This document shows, piece by piece, positions 11,402-23,000 of a stretch of 64,000 nt of DNA (its first letter is position 1; each line of letters starts with the position of its first letter). The stretch covers positions 1-64,000 of the forward strand of contig JAHBXE010000008.1 in NCBI GenBank assembly GCA_019636625.1, in the 5' to 3' direction. This DNA is from Phycisphaeraceae bacterium (GTDB lineage Bacteria; Planctomycetota; Phycisphaerae; Phycisphaerales; UBA1924). The translations under genes were made by a program, and so were the position numbers. The notes beneath the pieces are model-generated. The model was not told the origin of the DNA. It saw only the letters and a program-made list of their open reading frames with translations, and did not search any database.

Positions 11402-11434
11402 ACCCAGCGCTCAGCCGTAAGCCAAGCGCCGGGT
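11402..11434. terminator. Possible bidirectional hairpin between convergent genes
   Basis: ACCCAGCGCT and AGCGCCGGGT can pair over 9 of 10 positions around a 13-nt loop, just past the stop of the CusF-like gene and before the end of the convergent glycosylase gene. There is no U-tract. It may act as a terminator for the plus-strand transcript. Nothing else is visible in 11390-11571. Confidence 0.35.
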
Positions 11435-11571
11435 CTCGTGGGGGTCGAAGGAAAGTGCCCGCGAGGGCCGGCTGCGTCGCGGGGACGGTAACAGATACGG
11501 CGCGGGCCCTCCCGCGGTTGCGGCGAGATTCGAAAATCTGAACGGGCTCCCAGTTCCCGGGAAACCCCCGA

Positions 11572-12429
11572 TTACGTGGCGGATTGGCCGCTCGGGGAGA
11601 GCCCCAGCCTCTCCATGACCATTTGCAGGTCAGACCACACCTTTGCGCGATTTTCCGTCGTGTACGCCCGCAGCAGGAACGCGGGGTGGTATGTGGGCAT
11701 GACGGGGATGGCGCGGCCCGACGGGGCCGGGGCCCGGAACGTGGCCCACCGCCCCCGCAGCCGCGACATGGACTCCACCGAGTCCAGCAGGGCCCGGGTG
11801 GCGGGGAGGCCCAGGGTCACGATCGCCTCCGGGTCCACGATCGCGATCTGCTCGAACAGGTACGGTGCGCAGAGCCGGATTTCGTCGCTGGTCGGCGTGG
11901 CGTTGTCCGGCGGACGGGTCTTGAGCACGTTGGCGATGTACACCTGCTCACGGGCGAGGCCCATCGCCGCGATCATCTTGTTCAGCAGTTGCCCCGCGCG
12001 GCCCACGAACGGGCGCCCGGTTCGGTCCTCTTCCGCCCCCGGGGCTTCGCCGACGAACATCAACCGGGCGCAGGGGTCGCCCTCCCCGAAGACAATGTTC
12101 GTGTGGGCCGTAACGAACTTCTTGTGCGGGGCGTCGGCTTCGTAGCGCCGGCGGAGATCGTCCAGGCTCGCCTGCACCGCCGCGGCGGACCTGGCCTCGC
12201 GTGGGCCGGTGTTCATCACGACCACCACGGGTGGTTCCGAGGCGGGCTTGACGACAGGGACCGCCGGCGCGGGTTGAGTCGCCGGCAGGGAAGTCTCGTG
12301 AGCCGGCGTCGGCTCGGGTTCCTCCGCGAGTCCCGATCGGTAGACCGGCACGAAGTCCACGCCGAGCAGTCGAGCGGTCTGCGCGTGCTGCTTCACGAGC
12401 TTTGAGAGTCTTGTGCCTTCCATGGTCAC
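11572..12429 (-). CDS. Uracil-DNA glycosylase, family 4 type, lacking Fe-S cysteines
   Basis: The catalytic half (about residues 108-285) has the family 4 motifs [30 protein letters not shown] and [11 protein letters not shown], so it should excise uracil from DNA. Canonical family 4 enzymes bind a [4Fe-4S] cluster with four cysteines: an N-terminal CxxC, one in NVLKC and one in the following helix. Here the CxxC is absent and NVLKC has become NVLKT. Only the last cysteine (RLCAPYL) remains, plus an unrelated one in GDPCAR. The N-terminal 105 residues are a Pro/Ala-rich linker. GTG 12429 overlaps the upstream stop as GTGA; ATG 12423 is an equally possible start. Confidence 0.85.
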   Translation of the reverse strand: MTMEGTRLSKLVKQHAQTARLLGVDFVPVYRSGLAEEPEPTPAHETSLPATQPAPAVPVVKPASEPPVVVVMNTGPREARSAAAVQASLDDLRRRYEADAPHKKFVTAHTNIVFGEGDPCARLMFVGEAPGAEEDRTGRPFVGRAGQLLNKMIAAMGLAREQVYIANVLKTRPPDNATPTSDEIRLCAPYLFEQIAIVDPEAIVTLGLPATRALLDSVESMSRLRGRWATFRAPAPSGRAIPVMPTYHPAFLLRAYTTENRAKVWSDLQMVMERLGLSPSGQSAT

Positions 12430-12683
12430 TTGGGCGCCGCCGGGGCCTCGGGCTGCACTTCCGCCGGCTTCTCGGGCTCCACGGTTGTCGCCTCGGGCGG
12501 GACGTCGGCACGCCCACCTCCCGGTGTGGCCGACTTGGCCGGAGTCTTGATCTTCGGCGCGGGGCTGGAGTCGGTGTATGCGCCGATGTAGACGCCGGCA
12601 AAGCCGCCCACCAGGATGCCGATGACCAGACCCGAGATGAACGCCAGTGTTTGCTTGGACACGGCGGGTTTGCCTTGGCTCAT
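12426..12683 (-). CDS. Small single-pass membrane protein
   Basis: This 85-residue protein has one membrane helix (about residues 12-36, with glycine-zipper spacing) and a Pro/Ala/Glu/Lys-rich tail predicted to be disordered. A strong AGGAGG lies about 9 nt upstream of the ATG. It directly precedes the uracil-DNA glycosylase gene with a 4-nt overlap, so the two are translationally coupled, though no functional link is evident. I do not recognise a family. Confidence 0.75.
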   Translation of the reverse strand: MSQGKPAVSKQTLAFISGLVIGILVGGFAGVYIGAYTDSSPAPKIKTPAKSATPGGGRADVPPEATTVEPEKPAEVQPEAPAAPK

Positions 12684-12732
12684 GTGCTGCGCCTCCTGAT
12701 TGTTCGTGTCAGTGTACCCGAGGCAAGGGCTG

Positions 12733-12939
12733 TCACAACCCTGCTCGCCGGCGCATCCGGTGCACCCATTGGCCGTACTCCAGCACGGACCGGATTAGCT
12801 CGGCCCGCGGGGGATACCCGCGTCCGAACGCGGTGTGCAGACGCCATTGCCAGTACGGGCCTTTGAACCGGAACCGCGTCAGTATGGCAAGCCTGGCCAG
12901 TTCGTACAGGCCGCCGAGGAGATCCAGCACTCGCCTCAC
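12733..12939 (-). CDS. Small basic protein coupled to the epimerase gene
   Basis: A 68-residue, Arg- and aromatic-rich protein (KGPYWQWRLHTAFGRGYPP). Its GTG start overlaps the epimerase stop as GTGA, so it is probably translated by coupling. Composition is that of a real folded peptide rather than a shadow frame. No family recognised. Proximity to a sugar-nucleotide enzyme hints at, but does not show, a role in envelope polysaccharide synthesis. Confidence 0.6.
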   Translation of the reverse strand: MRRVLDLLGGLYELARLAILTRFRFKGPYWQWRLHTAFGRGYPPRAELIRSVLEYGQWVHRMRRRAGL

Positions 12940-13997
12940 GCCCCCAGCCCCTTCTCACTGCCGGCCATTTCCCGGCGGGCCCAGGCCAGCGTCTCATCCA
13001 GACCATCGCGCAAAGACTCGACGGGCTGATACCCGAGGATGTCCCTGGCGCGGCTGAAGTCCGCCAGCGAGTGGGGCACATCGCCCACCCGGGCGGGCCG
13101 GAGCTCGGGCGTAAGGTGCGGCACGCCGCAGAGCTCCGCCATCATCGCGGCCAACTCGAGCAGGTTAATGCGGGAGCCGGTGCCGATGTTGAACACCTCG
13201 CCGACCAAGTGCCGTTCGCAGGCCCCCGCCAGCAGCACCGCGAGCACCGCGTTGGTTACGCTTGTGAAGTCGCGGGATTGCAGGCCGTCGCCGAAAATCA
13301 CGGGCCGTTCGCCGGAGAGCAGACGCTTGGTGAACGCGGGGATCACGGCGGCATAGGCGGAGTCCGCCGGCTGACGCGGGCCGAAGACGTTGAAGAAACG
13401 CGTGCTGGCGGTTGAGATGCCGTAGCTGCTGGACCACGAGGCGAGGATGTGCTCGCCCGCGAGCTTGGATGCGGCGTACGGCGAGAGCGGCTTGGGGTAT
13501 TGCGTTTCGACCTTCGGCAGGGATGGATCATCGCCGTACGCCGCGGACGACGCCGCCAGCACGACGCGCTGGCGGTCGGCGGGGTTTGGCCGGCGGCCAT
13601 CGGGGCTCCATTCGGCGCGTGCCGCCTCCATCACGCGGACGGTGCCGGTCGCGTTGACCGACCAGCTCCGCTGCGGCTCCTCGATCGACTTGGGCACGGA
13701 TCCGATCGCGGCCAGATGGAAGATGGATTGAACGCCTTCGCAGGCGTCGGCGAGGGCATCGTCGTCCAGGATGGACCCGTGAACGAATCGGACCCGCTCG
13801 GGCTCAAGCTCCATGATCGAGGCGATGTGGTCGAGGGTCGAACTCGAGAGATCGTCGATGATCGAGATCGTCGCGCCCAGGGAGAGCAGGGCGTCGACGA
13901 GATGACCGCCGATGAAACCCGTGCCGCCGGTGACACACACGGAACGCCCCTCGTAGAAGGAACGAAGCCGGCCGACGATCTCCGCGGGGAACTTCAT
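12936..13997 (-). CDS. NAD-dependent sugar-nucleotide epimerase (extended SDR)
   Basis: A 353-residue extended short-chain dehydrogenase of the UDP-glucose/UDP-GlcNAc 4-epimerase group. The NAD-binding TGGTGFIGG lies near residues 23-31, the acidic IIDDLSSS is at the end of beta-2, the catalytic Ser is in LAASSAAYGD, and YAASK supplies the Tyr-Lys pair. RFFNVFGPRQ and a C-terminal VGDVPHSLADFSRAR substrate region follow. WbpP-type UDP-GlcNAc 4-epimerases fit best, but dTDP- or UDP-glucose substrates cannot be excluded. It converts activated sugars for surface polysaccharide or protein glycans. The downstream small ORF is coupled to it. Confidence 0.88.
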   Translation of the reverse strand: MKFPAEIVGRLRSFYEGRSVCVTGGTGFIGGHLVDALLSLGATISIIDDLSSSTLDHIASIMELEPERVRFVHGSILDDDALADACEGVQSIFHLAAIGSVPKSIEEPQRSWSVNATGTVRVMEAARAEWSPDGRRPNPADRQRVVLAASSAAYGDDPSLPKVETQYPKPLSPYAASKLAGEHILASWSSSYGISTASTRFFNVFGPRQPADSAYAAVIPAFTKRLLSGERPVIFGDGLQSRDFTSVTNAVLAVLLAGACERHLVGEVFNIGTGSRINLLELAAMMAELCGVPHLTPELRPARVGDVPHSLADFSRARDILGYQPVESLRDGLDETLAWARREMAGSEKGLGA

Positions 13998-14035
13998 GCG
14001 CGGCCAATCTTACACCATCCTGACCCGGCGCGCAG

Positions 14036-14066
14036 AAAAAACCCGCGGGCGACGGCGCCCGCGGGT
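14036..14066 (-). terminator. Intrinsic terminator of the giant surface-protein gene
   Basis: On the minus strand a perfect 11-bp GC-rich stem (ACCCGCGGGCG / CGCCCGCGGGT with a 4-nt loop) is followed at once by a run of T residues (TTTTT then CTGCG). It lies about 25 nt beyond the stop codon of the 3,066-residue gene and separates it from the epimerase gene on the same strand. Confidence 0.9.
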
Positions 14067-14089
14067 GAGTTTCGGTTTCCGGACCAGAC

Positions 14090-17000
14090 TCAAGGCGTGA
14101 GGAACTTGTCGAGGAGGGCGAAGGCGTTCTGCTGGCCGAGGAAGAAGTTGGTGTTGACGACCGAATCGCCCAGGCCCGAGAGCGGGCGCAGCTCGTTGAG
14201 GAACCCGGCGTTGATGGACGGCGCGAGCACCGAGTTGGCCCGCATGATGCTGTTGGGATTGGCGGCGGCGGACTGGTTCGCCTCGATCCGCAGACCCATC
14301 AGCTCGCCCGCGCGCCGGCCGACGGCCGAGGTCAGGGAGAGCACGAAGTCGTCGATGTCGGCCTGACCGGAGGAGAACCCGAGCTGGCCCAGGGACGGCA
14401 GGAAGACGACGCCCTCATCGTTGCGATCGGAGTTGTAGGGGTCCGAGTGCTCGGTGTAGCCGAAGTTCTGCTGAGTGAAGACGGCGATCGGGTCGTTCGA
14501 CGCCGTGACGAAGATACGGGAGAAGTCCTCGAACTCGAACGCCGCGGGGTTGGTGGAGAAGACAACGTTGAGGCCATTGCCGGTGAAGATGCTGTTGAGG
14601 CGGACGACCAGCTGCGACAGGATGTAGTCCTGCACGGTCTGGACGCCGACGCTGCCGGTGAAGCCGAGCACGCTGGCCCGGAACGGTTCGAGCGTCGTGG
14701 TCAGGCCGCCGGCCTGCAGCCAGTCGATGGTGCCGCCGCGGGTTTCGATGAGGATGTTCTGCTTGCTCTGGGGAACGACGGCCACGGGTGCGTTGTCCGT
14801 CCGCTCGACGAGGATCGAGTAGTCGGTGTTGAACACGCCCTGCAGGTAGATGGCGTACACGGCCGGGTCGGTGGCGAGGCCGCCGATCTTGCCGGGGGTG
14901 ACGAACGTGATCTCGAAGTCGCCGTTGGCGTTGTAGCCGTAGGAGATCGGGCCCTGCTGCGAGATGGTCGTCTGCTTCTGCGCGACGGACTTGAAGTCGG
15001 TCGGCGAGAAGACCAGGGCGCCATCGTCCACGGCGGTCGAATCGGTGATGTCGAAGATGCCGAACTGCACCGATCCGCGGAAGTCCGTCGCCGTGAAGCG
15101 GGAGAAGGAGCCGAGGTCGGCGCCGATGTCGGCCAGCCGGACGGTGACCTTGTACGTCGTGCCGGGCGCGACCGCCTGGCCGTTGTTGAGCACCCAGACG
15201 TCGGCGTCGGGCGTGACGGCGCCGGGGACACCGGAGTGGCCCGTCGGCCCGATCGCCGAGAAGATCGTCGAGGTGAGGCTCGAGCCCTGGCGGCGCGACG
15301 TGACGCCGAGGGTGTTGGAGCCGGAGACGATGTCGTCGGCCGTGCCGCGGATCCCGTCCGGGCCCGCGTCGAGCGTGAAGCGGAAGTCCCCGATCGTGAT
15401 GACGGTGAGGTCGTCGCTGCCGGGGGTGCCGATGGGCTCGAACACGCCGTTGGGACCGGCGAACACGATGGCCTGCGGCGCATCGGCGATGGTGGTGCCG
15501 TTGCCGGAATCCGTCGGGGCCCCGAAGCCGGTGTCGGCATCGTCGAAGATCTCGATGCCGAAGTTGTAATCGCCGATGACGCCCGCGCCGCCGTCCGCGT
15601 TCGGCACGGTGGTGCTCGAAAGGAAGGCCAGCGCCACGTTGGACACAACGATGAAGTAGGTGCCGGTCGTCTTGATCAGGTAGTTCTCTGGCTGGGTGAG
15701 GTCGAAGAATGTGGCCGGGTCGGTCGGCAGGGCGATCGAGTCGGCCGTCGTGCCACCCTGCGGAACGCCCGCCGCGTTGAGCAGGAAGCGGCCCGCAAAG
15801 AGCGCCGAGCCCTGCATCGCGCCGAGACGCAGGATCTGGCCGGCGCGGAGGGTGACGCGGAACACGTCCACATCCGCGGCCGGGCGGAACGAGTTGACGT
15901 TCTGGTCCGGGTGGTCGCCGATGGCGCCGCGAACGGTGTAGCGGATATTGGCGTCGGGCTGGCCGTCGGGCGTGAAGTTGTTGTCGAAGACGACGTTCAG
16001 GTCCGTCGGGCCGTACATGTCGATGGTGGCGTCACCGTTGTTGATGACCTGCTGGTTGAACTTGTCGCCGGCATCGCCCACGACAAAGTCGCTGCTGTAG
16101 TCGTCGTTCCCCGGAGAGGCGGGGTTTGCGTCCAGCCGGGCGGTGGACACTGTTGCCCGGAACGTCTCGGACGAGAGCGTGAACCGGAAGATGCCCGGGC
16201 CAGCGAGGGTCGGGCTCTGGGTGCCCGGGGTGGAGGTGTTCGGACCGGGGGGCCCGACCTGCGGGATCAGGCTGCGGTCGGTCACCGTCCGGGCAAAGCG
16301 GATCATCGCCTTGTCCTTGTCGGGGATGGGTTCGAGGATGTAATCCACACCCTGCACCAGTGGGACGAGGGTCAACCCGCCGTCCCGGACTTCCGCGACC
16401 GACAGCGACGGCAGGAAGCTGCCGATGTCGATGCTCTGGTTGAAGTAGAAGGTCGCGAACCAGATGTTGCTGGTCTGGCTGATCACGACGTCCTGCACCC
16501 GGAGCGGGTTGGAACGCGTGGTGGCCGACTGAACCTTGAAGTTGCCCTGCTGCGTCACGATCAGGCCACCGACGCGGACCGTGCCCACCGTGCCCGTCGC
16601 CACAACGGCGAAGGACTCCGATCCGAGGTTCGAGCCGATCTGGGTGCCGGTGATGGTGACCGGGCCGATGTTGGACCGCCCGGCGCCGCCCGAATCGTCC
16701 TGGGTGCCGAAGTAGCCGTCGGCGCCGCGGAGGAAGCCCGCCGCGACGCTGGAACGGGTGAAGTTGCCGTTGACCTGCAGCGAGGCGATGCTGCCGCTGC
16801 TGGCGCGGTCGGCGGCGAAGCCCGTGCCGCCCGGGGCGGCGTCGGAACCGAGGTCCCCGCCGGCCTGGATGTTGGACTCGGTGACGTTCCCGTTGATCAC
16901 GATCGGTCCGATGTGATCGCCGGTGGACACGCGGGACTGGCTCATCGCGCCGGTCGTGAAGGACCCGACGGAGTTGCCCGCCCGGAACTGGGCCTGGGTC

Positions 17001-20000
17001 ATCGCGCCGTTGACACGGAACGTGCCGAGGTCCCGGTCGATGTTGACGAGGCCGGCGAACGTGCCGTTGATGATGATCGAGCTTGAGGCGTTCGCGTCGA
17101 TCCGGGCCTCGCCCGTCACGCCGGTCAGCCCGAAGTTCCCGTTGATCACAATGTCGCGGACCCAGTACGCGGCCTGGATGAAGCCGCCGGTGAAGTTGCC
17201 GGTGGTCAGCGAACGCAGGTTCATGCCCACGCGGATCGAACCGGTGCCCGAGAAGTCGGCCACGGAGATCGCGAGGCAGTACGCATCGACGACGATGTCC
17301 GAATCGCCCGCCAGCGGCGCCGTCACCGTGATCGAGCCCATGGAGGCGTCGTCGTTGGTGACGATGTCGAAGTCGGTGAGCGTGCCGTTGGCCTGCACCA
17401 GCAGCGTGGACTGGAGCGAGGTCCCGACGAGGATCACCTTGCGGGTGGTGATGTCGAAGTACGCATCGCCGGGGCCGGTGAAGGTGATGGTGCCCGAGAT
17501 GCCGCCGGAGAGGTTGAACCCGAAAGGCACGCCGGGCGTGATCTGCCCGCCGGCCACGGGGCTCCCGTCGCTGAGGTCCGGATCGGCCAGGGGGAAGTTC
17601 GTGCCCGCCTTGAACACGCCAGCCGACGCGTTGAGCGTGGGCGAATCGGCGAACACGCTCGCGTTGGACACGCCGCCCGCGAACAGCGCGTTGCGGACGT
17701 ACGACACACCCAGCACCACGGTCTCATCGCCCGTGTTGTAGACGCCGTCGTTGCCGGCGTTCATGCCTGCCGTGATGATCACGTTGGTGCCGGTGCCGTC
17801 GGCGCTGACCGTGTCGATCCGGCCGGACTGGACCGTGTCCGCGTTGGCCCCGACGCCGCCGGGACGCCCATCCTCGCCGAACGAGCGGACGCCCGCGATG
17901 ATGATCACATCGGACATGTTGCCCGTGGCGAGCACGCGGTAGATCGACGACCCCGCGGCGATCACGGTGCCCGTGCCCGATGTGAGGCTGTCGTTGCGGA
18001 TGTCGCCGTTCACGCTGATCGTGCCGATGGCACGCCCGGCGTGGATGAAGGCCTCGAAGATCGAGCCGTTGGTGAGGATGATCCGGCCGATGTTGAAGCC
18101 GGCGGTGATCCGCGGGCCCTGGATCGTTCCATCCGGAACGACGCCCGGCGGGAGCTGGTTCCGCAGCGGATCGGCGGACGGGACGCCCTGCGACAGGGCG
18201 GGGTTGATGCCAAGGTCGCCAAAGACGCCGTCGGCGGAGGCGTTGACCTGCACCAGGTACAGGATGTAGTCGGCGTGGATCGCCCCGAAGATGTGCCCGC
18301 TGTTGACCACGACGCTGTTGATGTCGCCGTCAAAGGCCTGGATGACGCCCCGCTTGAGCAGCGAACCGTTGTTGATGGTGACGGTGTTGATCCCGCCGGA
18401 GTACGAGACGATGCCGCCGGCAAAGTCGCCGGAGATCACCACGTTGTTGATGCGGCCGAAGGCGTAGAGCGAGCCGGTGCCGAGCAGGTTGGCGCCGGGC
18501 TTGTTGTTCACAGCGCCGATGCGGAGCGAGCCGGTGAGGCTCTGGTCGACGTGGATGTCGTCGTAGAGCTGGCCGTTGGGGATGTCGACGAGGAAGATGT
18601 TCCCGTGCACCACGAAGGACCGGTTGGTCGTCGTGGTCCCGAAGTGACGCCCGACGATGATCTGGTTCACGGTCCCGCCGATGTCCGCGTCCACATCCAG
18701 ATCGCGCCCGACGCTGATCGTGTCGATGTTGCCGGGGATGCCGCGGATGTTGGCGACGGTCAGGATCCGCCCGGTGAGGTTCCCCTGGATGACGCGGATC
18801 AGGCCGATGTTGCCGGCGACGGAGATCGAACCGGAGAAGTTCTGCTGCACGCTGAGAAGGTCGAGGCGGCCGTCCGGGCCCGAGACCTCGATATTGCTGT
18901 TGACCACGTTCTCGCTGACCGTGAGGTTGCGCAGCGGACCCGAGACGCTGATCGTGGACGACCGCAGGCCGCGCCCGATGAGGCCGAGGGTGAGCAGGCC
19001 GGTGGTGATGGTGGACGACCGGACGTCGTTGAAGGTCTGCAGGCGCACGATCTCGAGGTCCGCGTCGACGCTCGATCGCGTGAGGTTGTTGCCGGAGATC
19101 TCGACGATCCGGCCCAGCACATCGACGGTGAGGTCCTCGATGTCGCCCGCGCGGTTGAACGTGGTGAGCAGGTTCAGCGTCGCGCCGACCACGATCTCGT
19201 TCGGGAAGAACTCGGACTGGTTGCCGGAGACCGTCGAGTTGCGGAAGCCCGTCGCGACGATGGCGCCGACGTTCGTCCGGACCCGCGTCACGGACGCGTC
19301 GTAGAAGCCGTTGCTGAGCTGAATGAGGTTGAGATTGTCCGCCCACACCTGGGTGCGGAACATGTTCGCCCCGATGCCGATGATCTGGTTGATCGTCCCC
19401 GTGTACGGTTCGGGGTCGACATCAAGACCCGGGCGGAAGTGGCTGCGCCAGTGCGAGTCGAGCTTCATGGCGCCGATCCAGGCGTCCACGATGCTGCCGC
19501 CGCCGGTCAGCTGGATCTGGTTGATCCCGTCAATCGGGAACAGCGCATCCTGGTTGCCGGGCACCGAGTTGGCCGAAGCGATGATGCTCGAGATGAACGC
19601 GCCCGCCACCCGCCCGCCCACGACCGTGCCGATGTCGTCGTTGGCGAAAATGCCCGTCGTCGGGAGAGGCGACTGCTCGCGCTTCTGCAGGCCATCGCCC
19701 ACATCCACCTGCGCGATCCGGTTTGCGTAGATCGTGCCCACGATGCCGTCGAACCGGCCCGCCGGCGTCACGCCGTCCGCGTTGGCGATCAGCGTGCCCA
19801 GCGTGCCCAGGCCGTCCTGGTCGTTGAGGATCACATCGCCGATGGCGCCGTTGCCCGTGATGCTCAGCACATCGCCGTTGCGAACGATGATGCCGTTCAG
19901 GAACGGGTTTGCCGGCCCGCCGATGTCGTCCAGCCACGGTCCGGGCGGCAGCCCTTCGATGTTGTTCACGGGGCGGTACAAGTCGCCGTTCCACAGCGGC

Positions 20001-23000
20001 GCGACGACGGCCGGGTTCAGGATGATCGCCTCTCCCGCGCCCCCATTTCCGCCATCGCCCGCGATCCCGAGGAACGGACCGATCAGCCTCGGCCCCCACG
20101 AGACCATCTCTGTCCGGCCCAGGTTGCCGTTGCCCATGTTCAGGCTGGTGAGCGCCTGCATGTCTGCCGCCACGATGTCACCGAAGTTGGACGTGTTCGA
20201 GATCGTTCCGAACGCGTCCCCCGCCAACTGCTGGATGCGCCAGACGTCCACCTGCGCCGTGCCGGAGATGTTGATGCCCGAACCGGCGTCGGCGTTCAGG
20301 ATGACAATGTTGCCGATCGAGACCACGTCCGCGCCGTTGGGCCCGACAAAGCCCGTGATCGTGATCGATCCGCCGCCGATCAGGTTCGCCTCGATGCGCC
20401 CGATCGCCACGCCCAGCGAGCCATCGATGGGCATGACAATCACGCGCCCGGGAGCCGCGGCGTTGAGCGTGATGGTGACGGTCGCTCCACCGTCGTCGGT
20501 CAGGTTCAGCGGTTGTCCCGGGATCAGCGGGAGGAACTTGTCGTTGACGCCTCCCATGTCGATCTGCCGCGTTTCGAAGAACCGCAGGTCGGAGTTGAAT
20601 CCGAGCGACAGGCCGAGGCCCGACGGTGTCGAGAGGATGGGGTTGTTCGAATAGATACCGATCGCGTTGCCCGCGCTGGCGATCGGCTCGTCCTGATCCG
20701 TCACGAAGCCGCCGACCCGCGAGCCGGCGGGAGTGGTGAGATTCAGCGTGCCCTCGCCGACGAACGACCCGATTCGGATGAATCCGATATCGCCCCGCAG
20801 CGATGAGTTGGAGGCAATGTTCAGACCCGAGCGCACGACGACCGAACCTCGACCGTCCACCGGGAAGCCGGTCTGGCCAGCCGGCGCATCGTGATTCATG
20901 CCCAGCCCGCCGCGGATGTCGAGCATCGCGATGGAGCCGCCGACGTTCATCTGCGAGTTCCGGAAGTCACCGGATGTCGGGCCGACACCCACGAGGGCGG
21001 ACAAGCCCGTCACAATTGTGCCGAGGTTGCCACCGGTGGTCAGGTTGAGCCCGATGAGGTCGGAGCCGACGGTGATGTTGTACAACGCGCCGGGCGTGCT
21101 GAAGGTGAACCGAGTGACGTCCAGACGGTCGTCGATGCTCTCATCGTCCAACTCGTTGATGGTGACGGCCGGATCGGCTTCCGGGCGGCCATCGGTGGTG
21201 GTGTCGATGAGCCCGCCACCCATCCGGATCATGCCCATGTCGCCGCTGAGCAACTGGATGTTCGCGCCCAAGGGCAGGCCGGGGATCGTGGGGAGGCCGG
21301 CGCCCGTGCGGTAGGAACCGAACACGGTCGGCACGAGGCCGTTGATGTTGACCTGGTAGTTCGCCCCGCGGGACACCACGAGGTACAGCACGCCCGGCGT
21401 CTGCGGCGTGTAGCGAATGTCACGGAACGCCTGGCGGAGGCCGATCGGGTTCTCGCTCTCGCTCGCCGCGAGCACACGCCCATCCTGGTCCACCAGGCGC
21501 AGGTACAGCCCGATGTTTGGCGACTGGATGACAAGCTCGCGGTCGTTGCTCACCGCGAAGGCGTAGACATCGCTCGGGTCGGCATCGTTGGCGCCGTTGC
21601 TGCCGACGATCGTGACCGCCGTCGCGCTGCTGCCCACATACTCCGCGGACAGGATGGTGTCGTTCCCCATGACGCCCGGCCCGAAGAGCACGCGGCCTTC
21701 ACGCTCGACGTACACCACGCCCGTCGTGTTCCTCGGCGGACGGCTCGGCGAGTTCATGTCGCCGATCACCGTGATGGTCATCGCGTTGCGCCCGGCCACG
21801 TCAAAGAGGCCCAGCGAACGCCCGACGATCAAGAAGGAGTCGGTGGTGCGGATCGTGAGCCCATCGTCCGAGGCCACCACGCCCGCGTCCGTCCCGGACG
21901 TAAACGCACCGAGGTCGCTCTGCACCGACATCGAGCCCAGCATGTAACCGACGGACCACTCGTTCAGGAAGCTGTTGAACTGCGACACCCCGTGCACGAT
22001 GCCGGTGATATTGACGATGTTGAACGGCGAGCCGTCGAGCAGCTTGACGCCCTGGTCCGACTGGTTGAACCCGATGCGGGGCGAACCGAGGATGACGTTG
22101 CCGGGGCCTTCGGGCAGAAAGCCGGGCAGGTACCCGGCGTCTTCAAAGTCGTCGAAGAGGGTGTCCGGGGCCCCGATCATGTAGAACCCGGGTTGGACAC
22201 GGAGGGCTGGGGCGGGCGCAACGCCGGCCCCAACCAACCCGCCTGTCAACGTCAACCGGGACTGCGCGTTTGTCCCGGTCATGATGATCCGGCCGATGCC
22301 GTCGTTGAAGTCGGGGATCCCGTCGTCGTCCGGATCAACGACCGTCAATGGTGGCTCCGAGTTCTCGGGGATGCCGAGGTCGATGCGGTTGAGCATCTCC
22401 CGTCCGAGCAGGTCAAGCACCTGAATGGTCGCGCCGATCGGGGCGACGAAGGTAATGGTGGCGCCGTAAATCCGATCGTTGATGATCTGGGCCCAGTTGC
22501 CCGGGGGCACCGCGAACGCCACGTTGTCCACGCGGAACGCCACGGCGTCCAGCGCGGTGAACCGGATATGGTCGAAGGTCTGCCCGGCGGGTGGACTGAA
22601 TGTGTACTCCCGCGCACCACCCGGCAGCGGCGCGCCCCCGGCGAGCGCGGCCAGCGCGAGACCCGTGAACGAGGCCACCACGCCGGTCTGCTCGTTGACC
22701 AGTTCGACAAGGACGTTGTCCGGGTTGAACGTGGCGCTCAGCTCCATCCGTACCTGGCGGGGCTGCCGAAAGGCGACCGAGAACAGGTTGGCCGCAAAGT
22801 CCTGCCCATAGGCCACGCTGAACGTCAGCGTTTCATTCTGCTGCATCGTGACGGCGATGAGGTTCGCGCCCTGGGTTCCCGGGTCTTCCCGTACGAGGCG
22901 CACCTGCGAGGCCGCGTGTTCAAGGCGCAGATTTGAGCCTTCGAAGATGTAGCCCGACAGGATCGGGATCCCCGCGCCGGGCCCCGGATCACCCGGGTCG

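Noticed and set aside
14447-17086. 879-residue plus-strand frame inside the giant gene
   Set aside because: Long antisense frame produced by high GC third positions; composition is Asp/Arg/Val/Gly-biased without domains, and the minus-strand protein explains the region.
18041-20806. 921-residue plus-strand frame inside the giant gene
   Set aside because: Same reason: strong Asp/Val/Arg bias, no start signal, antisense to the repetitive surface protein.
20891-22936. 681-residue plus-strand frame inside the giant gene
   Set aside because: Antisense shadow with His/Arg/Asp bias and no recognisable motif.
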